From Euptelea pleiosperma (Eukaryota; Streptophyta; Magnoliopsida; Ranunculales; Eupteleaceae), in contig CM068547.1 of the NCBI GenBank assembly GCA_035048495.1, positions 36,005,289 to 36,069,288 on the forward strand: DNA of 64,000 nucleotides. Direction: 5' to 3'. Below the pieces are notes generated by a model, which saw only the letters and a program-made list of their open reading frames with translations, was not told where the DNA came from and ran no database searches. Shown piece by piece: positions 1 through 12,700 of this stretch (position 1 is the first letter of the stretch; every line of letters begins with the position of its first letter). Made by a program: the position numbers and the translations under genes.

Positions 1-3000
1 CCAATTTGAGACGTTGACGCACGGATGGAGCTAACTTGTTTCTACTGTCACGATTCTTGATCTAAGAATTCAAATGTGTTGAAACAATGGTAATGGAAGA
101 GATTTAGGCCAATTACGAGGTCCGATTGCGAAAAAGTCACAAGTTATAGGCTTCGGAATGTAACACACAAACTGAGTCCAATTTGAGACGTTGATGCACC
201 GATTGAGCTAACTTGTTTCGACTATCAAGAATCTTGTTCCAACACATCAAATGTGTTGAAACAATAGTAATGGAAGAGTTTGAGTCCAATTACATGGTCC
301 GATTGCTAAAAGCCCTTCAGTTATAGGCTTCGGAATGTAACAAACGAACTGAGTCCAATTTGAGACGTTGACGCACGGATAGAGCTAACTTGTTTCGACG
401 ATCCCAAATCATGTTCCAACAATTAAAATCTGTTGAAACAATTGTAATGGAAGAGTTTGAGTCAAATTACGAGCTACGGTTGCGAAAACGTCACAAGTTA
501 TAGGCTTCGGAATGTAACACACAAACTGAGTCCAATTAGAGACATTGACGAACGGATGGAGCAAACTTCTTTCGACTGTCCCGAATTTTACTCCAACACT
601 TCAAATGTGTTGAAACAATAGTAATGGAAGAGTTGAGTCCAATTACGAGGTCCAGTTGCGAAAAAGTCACAAGTTATAGGCTTCGGAATGTAACACACAA
701 ACTGAGTCCAATTTGAGACGTTGATGCACGGATGGAGCTAACTTGTTTCGACTGTCAAGAATCTTGTTCCAACACATCAAATGTGTTGAAACAATAGTAA
801 TGGAAGAGTTTGAGTCCAAAATAAGAGGTCTGGTTGCGAAAATGTCACAAGTTATAGCCTTCGGAATATAACACACAAACTGAGTCCAATTTGAGACGTT
901 GATGCATGGATGGAGCTAACTTGTTTCGACGGTCCCAAATCATGTTCCAACACTTAAAATCTGTTGAAACAATAGTAATGGAAGAGTTGGAGTCCAATTA
1001 CGAGGTGTGGTTGCGAAAAATTCACAAGTTATAAGCTTTGGAACGTAACACACAAACTGAGTCCAATTTGAGACGTTGACGCACGGATGGAGCTAACTAG
1101 TTTTGACTGTCACGAATCTTGTTCCAACACTTCAAATGTGTTGAAACAATAGTAATGGAAGAGTTTGAGTCCAATTACGAGATCCGGTTGCGAAAAAGTC
1201 ACACGTTATGGGCTTCGGAAGGTAATACACAAACTGAGTCCAATTTGAGACGTTGACGCACGGATGGAGCAAACTTCCTTCGACTGTCAAGAATCTTGTC
1301 CCAACACTGCAAATGTGTTGAAACAATAGTAATTGAAGAGTTGGAGTCCAATTACGAGGTCTGGTTGCGAAAAATTCACAAGTTATAGGCTTCGGAATGT
1401 AACACACAAACTGAGTCCAATTTGAGACGTTGATGCACGGATTGAGCTAACTTGTTTCGACTGTCAAGAATCTTGTTCCAACACATCAAATTTGTTGAAA
1501 CAATAGTAATGGAAGAGTTTGAGTCCAATTACGAGGTCCGGTTGCGAAAATGTAACAAGTTATAGCCTTCGGAATATAACACACAAACTGAGTCCAATTT
1601 GAGACGTTGACGCATGGATGGAGCTAACTTGTTTCGACGGTCACAAATCATGTTCCAACACTTAAAATCTGTTTAAAAAATAGTAATGGAAGAGTTGGAG
1701 TCCAATTACGAGGTGTGGTTGCGAAAAATTCACAAGTTATAAGCTTCGGAACGTAACACACAAACTGAGTCCAATTTGAGGCGTTGACGCACGGATGGAG
1801 CTAACTTGTTTCTACTGTCACGATTCTTGATCCAAGATTTCAAATGTGTTGAAACAATGGTAATGGAAGAGATTTAGGCTAATTACGAGGTCCGATTGCG
1901 AAAAAGTCACAAGTTATAGGCTTCGGAATGTAACACACAAACTGAGTCCAATTTGAGACGTTGATGCACGGATTGAGCTAACTTGTTTCGACTATCAAGA
2001 ATCTTGTTCCAACACATCAAATGTGTTGAAACAATAGTAATGGAAGAGTTTGAGTCCAATTACATGGTCCGATTGCTAAAAGCCCTTAAGTTATAGGCTT
2101 CGGAATGTAACAAACGAACTGAGTCCAATTTGAGACGTTGACGCACGGATAGAGCTAACTTGTTTCGACGATCCCAAATCATGTTCCAACACTTAAAATC
2201 TGTTGAAACAATTGTAATGGAAGAGTTTGAGTCAAATTACGAGCTACGGTTGCGAAAACGTCACAAGTTATAGGCTTCGGAATGTAACACACAAACTGAG
2301 TCCAATTAGAGACATTGACGAACGGATGGAGCAAACTTCTTTCGACTGTCCCGAATTTTACTCCAACACTTCAAATGTGTTGAAACAATAGTAATGGAAG
2401 AGTTGAGTCCAATTACGAGGTCCAGTTGCGAAAAAGTCACAAGTTGTAGGCTTCGGAATGTAACACACAAACTGAGTCCAATTTGAGACGTTGATGCACG
2501 GATTGAGCTAACTTGTTTCGACTGTCAAGAATCTTATTCCAACACATCAAATGTGTTGAAACAATAGTAATGGAAGAGTTTGAGTCCAATTACGAGGTCC
2601 GGTTGCGAAAATGTCACAAGTTATAGCCTTCGGAATATAACACACAAATTGAGTCCAATTTGAGACGTTGACGCATGGATGGAGCTAACTTGTTTCGACG
2701 GTCCCAAATCATGTTCCAACACTTAAAATCTGTTTAAACAATAGTAATGGAAGAGTTGGAGTCCAATTACGAGGTGTGGTTGCGAAAAATTCACAAGTTA
2801 TAAGCTTCGGAACGTAACACACAAACTGAGTCCAATTTGAGACGTTGATGCACGGATGGAGCTAACTTGTTTCGACTGTCAAGAATCTTGTTCCAACACA
2901 TCAAATGTGTTCAAACAATAGTAATGGAAGAGTTTGAGTCCAAAATAAGAGGTCTGGTTGCGAAAATGTCACAAGTTATAGCCTTCGGAATATAACACAC

Positions 3001-3186
3001 AAACTGAGTCCAATTTGAGACGTTGACGCATGGATGGAGCTAACTTGTTTCGACGGTCCCAAATCATGTTCCAACACTTAAAATCTGTTGAAACAATAGT
3101 AATGGAAGAGTTGGAGTCCAATTACGAGGTGTGGTTGCGAAAAATTCACAAGTTATAAGCTTCGGAACGTAACACACAAACTGAGT
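1..3186. repeat. 18-monomer higher-order repeat, copy 1
   Basis: The first 3186 bp (18 x 177) recur at 3187 and 6373. Monomer-level variants repeat at exactly this distance, such as the tttctactgtcacgattc monomer and the gcccttcagtt variant. Within the unit a related sub-block restarts at 1771 (ten monomers in), where the tttctactgtc monomer returns with small differences (gaggcgttgac, tccaagattt), so the unit looks like a 10+8 composite. One clear single-base difference from copy 2 is at 2911 (c, against g at 6097). Confidence 0.93.
1121..1147. other. Dyad symmetry within the satellite monomer (representative copy)
   Basis: Arms gttccaacac and gtgttgaaac around the 7-nt spacer ttcaaat pair at 9 of 10 positions (one C/A mismatch). 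The element is intact in monomers of the ttcaaatgtgttg or atcaaatgtgttg type. It is weakened in those reading ttaaaatctgttg. It recurs at monomer spacing across the array and could extrude a hairpin or bind a dimeric protein; either role is inference. Confidence 0.7.
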
Positions 3187-6100
3187 CCAATTTGAGACGT
3201 TGACGCACGGATGGAGCTAACTTGTTTCTACTGTCACGATTCTTGATCTAAGAATTCAAATGTGTTGAAACAATGGTAATGGAAGAGATTTAGGCCAATT
3301 ACGAGGTCCGATTGCGAAAAAGTCACAAGTTATAGGCTTCGGAATGTAACACACAAACTGAGTCCAATTTGAGACGTTGATGCACCGATTGAGCTAACTT
3401 GTTTCGACTATCAAGAATCTTGTTCCAACACATCAAATGTGTTGAAACAATAGTAATGGAAGAGTTTGAGTCCAATTACATGGTCCGATTGCTAAAAGCC
3501 CTTCAGTTATAGGCTTCGGAATGTAACAAACGAACTGAGTCCAATTTGAGACGTTGACGCACGGATAGAGCTAACTTGTTTCGACGATCCCAAATCATGT
3601 TCCAACAATTAAAATCTGTTGAAACAATTGTAATGGAAGAGTTTGAGTCAAATTACGAGCTACGGTTGCGAAAACGTCACAAGTTATAGGCTTCGGAATG
3701 TAACACACAAACTGAGTCCAATTAGAGACATTGACGAACGGATGGAGCAAACTTCTTTCGACTGTCCCGAATTTTACTCCAACACTTCAAATGTGTTGAA
3801 ACAATAGTAATGGAAGAGTTGAGTCCAATTACGAGGTCCAGTTGCGAAAAAGTCACAAGTTATAGGCTTCGGAATGTAACACACAAACTGAGTCCAATTT
3901 GAGACGTTGATGCACGGATGGAGCTAACTTGTTTCGACTGTCAAGAATCTTGTTCCAACACATCAAATGTGTTGAAACAATAGTAATGGAAGAGTTTGAG
4001 TCCAAAATAAGAGGTCTGGTTGCGAAAATGTCACAAGTTATAGCCTTCGGAATATAACACACAAACTGAGTCCAATTTGAGACGTTGATGCATGGATGGA
4101 GCTAACTTGTTTCGACGGTCCCAAATCATGTTCCAACACTTAAAATCTGTTGAAACAATAGTAATGGAAGAGTTGGAGTCCAATTACGAGGTGTGGTTGC
4201 GAAAAATTCACAAGTTATAAGCTTTGGAACGTAACACACAAACTGAGTCCAATTTGAGACGTTGACGCACGGATGGAGCTAACTAGTTTTGACTGTCACG
4301 AATCTTGTTCCAACACTTCAAATGTGTTGAAACAATAGTAATGGAAGAGTTTGAGTCCAATTACGAGATCCGGTTGCGAAAAAGTCACACGTTATGGGCT
4401 TCGGAAGGTAATACACAAACTGAGTCCAATTTGAGACGTTGACGCACGGATGGAGCAAACTTCCTTCGACTGTCAAGAATCTTGTCCCAACACTGCAAAT
4501 GTGTTGAAACAATAGTAATTGAAGAGTTGGAGTCCAATTACGAGGTCTGGTTGCGAAAAATTCACAAGTTATAGGCTTCGGAATGTAACACACAAACTGA
4601 GTCCAATTTGAGACGTTGATGCACGGATTGAGCTAACTTGTTTCGACTGTCAAGAATCTTGTTCCAACACATCAAATTTGTTGAAACAATAGTAATGGAA
4701 GAGTTTGAGTCCAATTACGAGGTCCGGTTGCGAAAATGTAACAAGTTATAGCCTTCGGAATATAACACACAAACTGAGTCCAATTTGAGACGTTGACGCA
4801 TGGATGGAGCTAACTTGTTTCGACGGTCACAAATCATGTTCCAACACTTAAAATCTGTTTAAAAAATAGTAATGGAAGAGTTGGAGTCCAATTACGAGGT
4901 GTGGTTGCGAAAAATTCACAAGTTATAAGCTTCGGAACGTAACACACAAACTGAGTCCAATTTGAGGCGTTGACGCACGGATGGAGCTAACTTGTTTCTA
5001 CTGTCACGATTCTTGATCCAAGATTTCAAATGTGTTGAAACAATGGTAATGGAAGAGATTTAGGCTAATTACGAGGTCCGATTGCGAAAAAGTCACAAGT
5101 TATAGGCTTCGGAATGTAACACACAAACTGAGTCCAATTTGAGACGTTGATGCACGGATTGAGCTAACTTGTTTCGACTATCAAGAATCTTGTTCCAACA
5201 CATCAAATGTGTTGAAACAATAGTAATGGAAGAGTTTGAGTCCAATTACATGGTCCGATTGCTAAAAGCCCTTAAGTTATAGGCTTCGGAATGTAACAAA
5301 CGAACTGAGTCCAATTTGAGACGTTGACGCACGGATAGAGCTAACTTGTTTCGACGATCCCAAATCATGTTCCAACACTTAAAATCTGTTGAAACAATTG
5401 TAATGGAAGAGTTTGAGTCAAATTACGAGCTACGGTTGCGAAAACGTCACAAGTTATAGGCTTCGGAATGTAACACACAAACTGAGTCCAATTAGAGACA
5501 TTGACGAACGGATGGAGCAAACTTCTTTCGACTGTCCCGAATTTTACTCCAACACTTCAAATGTGTTGAAACAATAGTAATGGAAGAGTTGAGTCCAATT
5601 ACGAGGTCCAGTTGCGAAAAAGTCACAAGTTGTAGGCTTCGGAATGTAACACACAAACTGAGTCCAATTTGAGACGTTGATGCACGGATTGAGCTAACTT
5701 GTTTCGACTGTCAAGAATCTTATTCCAACACATCAAATGTGTTGAAACAATAGTAATGGAAGAGTTTGAGTCCAATTACGAGGTCCGGTTGCGAAAATGT
5801 CACAAGTTATAGCCTTCGGAATATAACACACAAATTGAGTCCAATTTGAGACGTTGACGCATGGATGGAGCTAACTTGTTTCGACGGTCCCAAATCATGT
5901 TCCAACACTTAAAATCTGTTTAAACAATAGTAATGGAAGAGTTGGAGTCCAATTACGAGGTGTGGTTGCGAAAAATTCACAAGTTATAAGCTTCGGAACG
6001 TAACACACAAACTGAGTCCAATTTGAGACGTTGATGCACGGATGGAGCTAACTTGTTTCGACTGTCAAGAATCTTGTTCCAACACATCAAATGTGTTGAA

Positions 6101-6372
6101 ACAATAGTAATGGAAGAGTTTGAGTCCAAAATAAGAGGTCTGGTTGCGAAAATGTCACAAGTTATAGCCTTCGGAATATAACACACAAACTGAGTCCAAT
6201 TTGAGACGTTGACGCATGGATGGAGCTAACTTGTTTCGACGGTCCCAAATCATGTTCCAACACTTAAAATCTGTTGAAACAATAGTAATGGAAGAGTTGG
6301 AGTCCAATTACGAGGTGTGGTTGCGAAAAATTCACAAGTTATAAGCTTCGGAACGTAACACACAAACTGAGT
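3187..6372. repeat. 18-monomer higher-order repeat, copy 2
   Basis: Second full copy of the 3186-bp unit, matching copy 1 position by position wherever I compared them. It begins with the tttctactgtcacgattc monomer preceded by ccaatttgag at 3187. Confidence 0.93.
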
Positions 6373-8965
6373 CCAATTTGAGACGTTGACGCACGGATGG
6401 AGCTAACTTGTTTCTACTGTCACGATTCTTGATCTAAGAATTCAAATGTGTTGAAACAATGGTAATGGAAGAGATTTAGGCCAATTACGAGGTCCGATTG
6501 CGAAAAAGTCACAAGTTATAGGCTTCGGAATGTAACACACAAACTGAGTCCAATTTGAGACGTTGATGCACCGATTGAGCTAACTTGTTTCGACTATCAA
6601 GAATCTTGTTCCAACACATCAAATGTGTTGAAACAATAGTAATGGAAGAGTTTGAGTCCAATTACATGGTCCGATTGCTAAAAGCCCTTCAGTTATAGGC
6701 TTCGGAATGTAACAAACGAACTGAGTCCAATTTGAGACGTTGACGCACGGATAGAGCTAACTTGTTTCGACGATCCCAAATCATGTTCCAACAATTAAAA
6801 TCTGTTGAAACAATTGTAATGGAAGAGTTTGAGTCAAATTACGAGCTACGGTTGCGAAAACGTCACAAGTTATAGGCTTCGGAATGTAACACACAAACTG
6901 AGTCCAATTAGAGACATTGACGAACGGATGGAGCAAACTTCTTTCGACTGTCCCGAATTTTACTCCAACACTTCAAATGTGTTGAAACAATAGTAATGGA
7001 AGAGTTGAGTCCAATTACGAGGTCCAGTTGCGAAAAAGTCACAAGTTATAGGCTTCGGAATGTAACACACAAACTGAGTCCAATTTGAGACGTTGATGCA
7101 CGGATGGAGCTAACTTGTTTCGACTGTCAAGAATCTTGTTCCAACACATCAAATGTGTTGAAACAATAGTAATGGAAGAGTTTGAGTCCAAAATAAGAGG
7201 TCTGGTTGCGAAAATGTCACAAGTTATAGCCTTCGGAATATAACACACAAACTGAGTCCAATTTGAGACGTTGATGCATGGATGGAGCTAACTTGTTTCG
7301 ACGGTCCCAAATCATGTTCCAACACTTAAAATCTGTTGAAACAATAGTAATGGAAGAGTTGGAGTCCAATTACGAGGTGTGGTTGCGAAAAATTCACAAG
7401 TTATAAGCTTTGGAACGTAACACACAAACTGAGTCCAATTTGAGACGTTGACGCACGGATGGAGCTAACTAGTTTTGACTGTCACGAATCTTGTTCCAAC
7501 ACTTCAAATGTGTTGAAACAATAGTAATGGAAGAGTTTGAGTCCAATTACGAGATCCGGTTGCGAAAAAGTCACACGTTATGGGCTTCGGAAGGTAATAC
7601 ACAAACTGAGTCCAATTTGAGACGTTGACGCACGGATGGAGCAAACTTCCTTCGACTGTCAAGAATCTTGTCCCAACACTGCAAATGTGTTGAAACAATA
7701 GTAATTGAAGAGTTGGAGTCCAATTACGAGGTCTGGTTGCGAAAAATTCACAAGTTATAGGCTTCGGAATGTAACACACAAACTGAGTCCAATTTGAGAC
7801 GTTGATGCACGGATTGAGCTAACTTGTTTCGACTGTCAAGAATCTTGTTCCAACACATCAAATTTGTTGAAACAATAGTAATGGAAGAGTTTGAGTCCAA
7901 TTACGAGGTCCGGTTGCGAAAATGTAACAAGTTATAGCCTTCGGAATATAACACACAAACTGAGTCCAATTTGAGACGTTGACGCATGGATGGAGCTAAC
8001 TTGTTTCGACGGTCACAAATCATGTTCCAACACTTAAAATCTGTTTAAAAAATAGTAATGGAAGAGTTGGAGTCCAATTACGAGGTGTGGTTGCGAAAAA
8101 TTCACAAGTTATAAGCTTCGGAACGTAACACACAAACTGAGTCCAATTTGAGGCGTTGACGCACGGATGGAGCTAACTTGTTTCTACTGTCACGATTCTT
8201 GATCCAAGATTTCAAATGTGTTGAAACAATGGTAATGGAAGAGATTTAGGCTAATTACGAGGTCCGATTGCGAAAAAGTCACAAGTTATAGGCTTCGGAA
8301 TGTAACACACAAACTGAGTCCAATTTGAGACGTTGATGCACGGATTGAGCTAACTTGTTTCGACTATCAAGAATCTTGTTCCAACACATCAAATGTGTTG
8401 AAACAATAGTAATGGAAGAGTTTGAGTCCAATTACATGGTCCGATTGCTAAAAGCCCTTAAGTTATAGGCTTCGGAATGTAACAAACGAACTGAGTCCAA
8501 TTTGAGACGTTGACGCACGGATAGAGCTAACTTGTTTCGACGATCCCAAATCATGTTCCAACACTTAAAATCTGTTGAAACAATTGTAATGGAAGAGTTT
8601 GAGTCAAATTACGAGCTACGGTTGCGAAAACGTCACAAGTTATAGGCTTCGGAATGTAACACACAAACTGAGTCCAATTAGAGACATTGACGAACGGATG
8701 GAGCAAACTTCTTTCGACTGTCCCGAATTTTACTCCAACACTTCAAATGTGTTGAAACAATAGTAATGGAAGAGTTGAGTCCAATTACGAGGTCCAGTTG
8801 CGAAAAAGTCACAAGTTGTAGGCTTCGGAATGTAACACACAAACTGAGTCCAATTTGAGACGTTGATGCACGGATTGAGCTAACTTGTTTCGACTGTCAA
8901 GAATCTTATTCCAACACATCAAATGTGTTGAAACAATAGTAATGGAAGAGTTTGAGTCCAATTAC
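6373..8965. repeat. 18-monomer higher-order repeat, partial copy 3
   Basis: Third copy, 2593 of 3186 bp. It tracks copy 2 until 8966, where ccaattac is followed by atggtccgattgct instead of the gaggtccggttgcg found at 5780. The switch falls inside a monomer in register, as expected for unequal exchange between out-of-phase units. Confidence 0.9.
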
Positions 8966-9772
8966 ATGGTCCGATTGCTAAAAGCCCTTAAGTTATAGCC
9001 TTCGGAATGTAACAAACGAACTGAGTCCAATTTGAGACGTTGACGCACGGATAGAGCTAACTTGTTTCGACGGTCCCAAATCATGTTCCAACACATAAAA
9101 TCTGTTGAAACAATTGTAATGGAAGAGTTTGAGTCAAATTACGAGCTCTGGTTGCGAAAACGTCACAAGTTATAGGCTTCGGAATGTAACACACAAACTG
9201 AGTCCAATTAGAGACATTGACGAACGGATGGAGCAAACTTCTTTCGACTGTCCCGAATTTTGCTCCAACACTTCAAATGTGTTGAAACAATAGTAATGGA
9301 AGAGTTTGAGTCCAATTACGAGGTCTAGTTGCGAAAAAGTCACAAGTTATAGGCTTCGGAATGTAACACACAAACTGAGTCCAATTTGAGACGTTGATGC
9401 ACGGATGGAGCTAACTTGTTTCGACTGTCAAGAATCTTGTTCCAATACATCAAATGTGTTGAAACAATAGTAATGGAAGAGTTTGAGTCCAAAATAAGAG
9501 GTCCGGTTGCGAAAATGTCACAAGTTATAGCCTTCCGAATATAACACACAAACGGAGTCCAATTTGAGACGTTGACGCATGGATGGAGCTAACTTGTTTC
9601 GACGGTCCCAAATCATGTTCCAACACTTAAAATCTGTTGAAACAATAGTAATGGAAGAGTTGGAGTCCAATTACGAGGTGTGGTTGCGAAAAATTCGCAA
9701 GTTATAGGCTTCGGAACGTAACACACAAACTGAGTCCAATTTGAGACGTTGACGCACGGATGGAGCTAACAA
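8966..9772. repeat. Transition block between HOR families
   Basis: About 4.5 monomers linking the 3186-bp HOR to the 5.8-kb HOR. The block carries private variants (acacataaaatctg near 9092, acaaacggagtcc near 9550, attcgcaagttatagg near 9695). These reappear together near 49076, 49538 and 49680, an offset of about 39985 bp, and again 9209 bp further on. It is therefore a relocated copy of sequence from the right half of the array, or the reverse. Confidence 0.75.
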
Positions 9773-12700
9773 GTTTCGACTGTCACGAATCTTGTTCCAA
9801 CACTTCAAATGTGTTGAAACAATAGTAATGGAAGAGTTTGAGTCCAATTACGAGGTATGGTTGCGAAAAAGTCACAAGTTATAAGCTTCGGAATGTAATA
9901 CACAAACTGAGTCCAATTTGAGACGTTGACGCACGGATGGAGCTAACTTGTTTCGACTGTCACGAATCTTGTCCCAACACTGTAAATGTGTTGAAACAAT
10001 AGTAATGGAAGAATTCGAGTCTAATTACGAGGTCCGGTTACGAAAAAGTCACAAGTTATAGGCTTCGGAATGTAACACACAAACTGAGTCCAATTTGAGA
10101 CGTTGATGCACGGATTGAGCTAACTTGTTTCGACTGTAAAGAATCTTGTTCCAACACATCAAATGTGTTGAAACAATAGTAATGGAAGAGTTTGAGTCCA
10201 ATTACGAGGTCCGGTTGCGAAAATGTCATAAGTTATAGCCTTCGTAATATAACACACAAATTGAGTCCAATTTGAGACGTTGACGCATGGATGGAGCTAA
10301 CTTGTTTCGACGGTCCCAAATCATGTTCCAACACTTAAAATCTGTTTAAACAATAGTAATGGAAGAGTTGGAGTCCAATTACGAGGTGTGGTTGCGAAAA
10401 ATTCACAAGTTATAAGCTTCGGAACGTAACACACAAACTGAGTCCAATTTGAGACGTTGATGCACGGATGGAGCTAACTTGTTTCGACTGTCAAGAATCT
10501 TGTTCCAATAGATCAAATCTGTTGAAACAATAGTAATGGAAGAGTTTGAGTCCAAAATAAGAGGTCCGGTTGCGAAAATGTCACAAGTTATAGCCTTCGG
10601 AATATAACACACAAACTGAGTCCAATTTGAGACGTTGACGCATGGATGGAGCTAACTTGTTTCGACGGTCCCAAATCATGTTCCAACACTTAAAATCTGT
10701 TGAAACAATAGTAATGGAAGAGTTGGAGTCCAATTACAAGGTGTGGTTGCGAAAAATTCACAAGTTATAAGCTTCGGAACGTAACACACAAACTGAGTCC
10801 AATTTGAGACGTTGACGCACGGATGGAGCTAACTAGTTTCGACTGTCACGAATCTTGTTCCAACACTTCAAATGTGTTAAAACAATAGTAATGGAAGAGT
10901 TTAATTCCAATTACGAGGTCCGGTTGCGAAAAAGTCACAAGTTATGGGCTTCGGAAGGTAATACACAAACTGAGTCCAATTTGAGACGTTGACGCACGGA
11001 TGGAGCAAACTTCTTTCGACTGTCAAGAATCTTGTCCCAACACTGCAAATGTGTTGAAACAATAGTAATTGAAGAGTTGGAGTCCAATTACGAGGTCTGG
11101 TTGCGAAAAATTCACAAGTTATAAGCTTCGGAATGTAACACACAAACTGAGTCCAATTTAAGACGTTGACGCACGGATGGAGCTAACTTGTTTCGACTGT
11201 CACGAATCTTGTTCCAACACTTCAAATGTGTTGAAACAATAGTAATGGAAGAGTTTGAGTCCAATTACGAGGTATGGTTGCGAAAAAGTCACAAGTTATA
11301 AGCTTCGGAATGTAATACACAAACTGAGTCCAATTTGAGACGTTACGCACGGATGGAGCAAACTTGTTTCGACTGTCACGAATCTTGTCCCAACACTGCA
11401 AATGTGTTGAAACAATAGTAATGGAAGAATTCGAGTCTAATTACGAGGTCCGGTTGCGAAAAAGTCACAAGTTATAGGCTTCGGAATGTAACACACAAAC
11501 TGAGTCCAATTTGAGACGTTGATGCACGGATAGAGCTAACTTGTTTCGACTGTCAAGAATCTTATTCCAACACATCAAATGTGTTGAAACAATAGTAATG
11601 GAAGAGTTTGAGTCCAATTACATGGTCCGATTGCTAAAAGCCCTGAAGTTATAGGCTTCGGAATGTAACAAACGAACTGAGTCCAATTTGAGACGTTGAC
11701 GCACGGATAGAGCTAACTTGTTTCGACGGTCCCAAATCATGTTCCAACACTTAAAATCTGTTGAAACAATTGTAATGGAAGAGTTTGAGTCAAATTACGA
11801 GCTCTGGTTGCGAAAACGTCACAAGTTATAGGCTTCGGAATGTAACACACAAACTGAGTCCAATTTGAGACGTTGATGCACGGATGGAGCTAACTTGTTT
11901 CGACTGTCAAGAATCTTGTTCCAATACATCAAATGTGTTGAAACAATAGTAATGGAAGAGTTTGAGTCCAAAATAAGAGGTCCGGTTGCGAAAATGTCAT
12001 AAGTTATAGCCTTCGGAATATAACACACAAACTGAGTCCAATTTGAGACGTTGACGCATGGATGGAGCTAACTTGTTTCGACGGTCCCAAATCATGTTCC
12101 AACACTTAAAATCTGTTGAAACAATAGTAATGGAAGAGTTGGAGTCCAATTACGAGGTCTGGTTGCGAAAAATTAACAAGTTATAAGCTTCGGAACGTAA
12201 CACACAAACTGAGTCCAATTTGAGACGTTGACGCACGGATGGAGCTAACTAGTTTCGACTGTCACGAATCTTGTTCCAACACTTCAAATGTGTTGAAACA
12301 ATAGTAATGGAAGAGTTTGAGTCCAATTACGAGATCCGGTTGCGAAAAAGTCACAAGTTATGGGCTTCGGAAGGTAATACACAAACTGAGTCCAATTTGA
12401 GACGTTGACGCACGGATGGAGCAAACTTCTTTCGACTGTCAAGAATCTTATCCCAACACTGCAAATGTGTTCAAACAATAGTAATTGAAGAGTTGGAGTC
12501 CAATTACGAGGTCTGGTTGCGAAAAATTCACAAGTTATAAGCTTCGGAACGTAACACACAAACTGAGTCCAATTTGAGACGTTGACGCACGGATGGAGCT
12601 AACTTGTTTCGACTGTCACGAATCTTGTTCCAACACTTCAAATGTGTTGAAAGAATAGTAATGGAAAAGTTTGAGTCCAATTACGAGGTATGGTTGCGAA

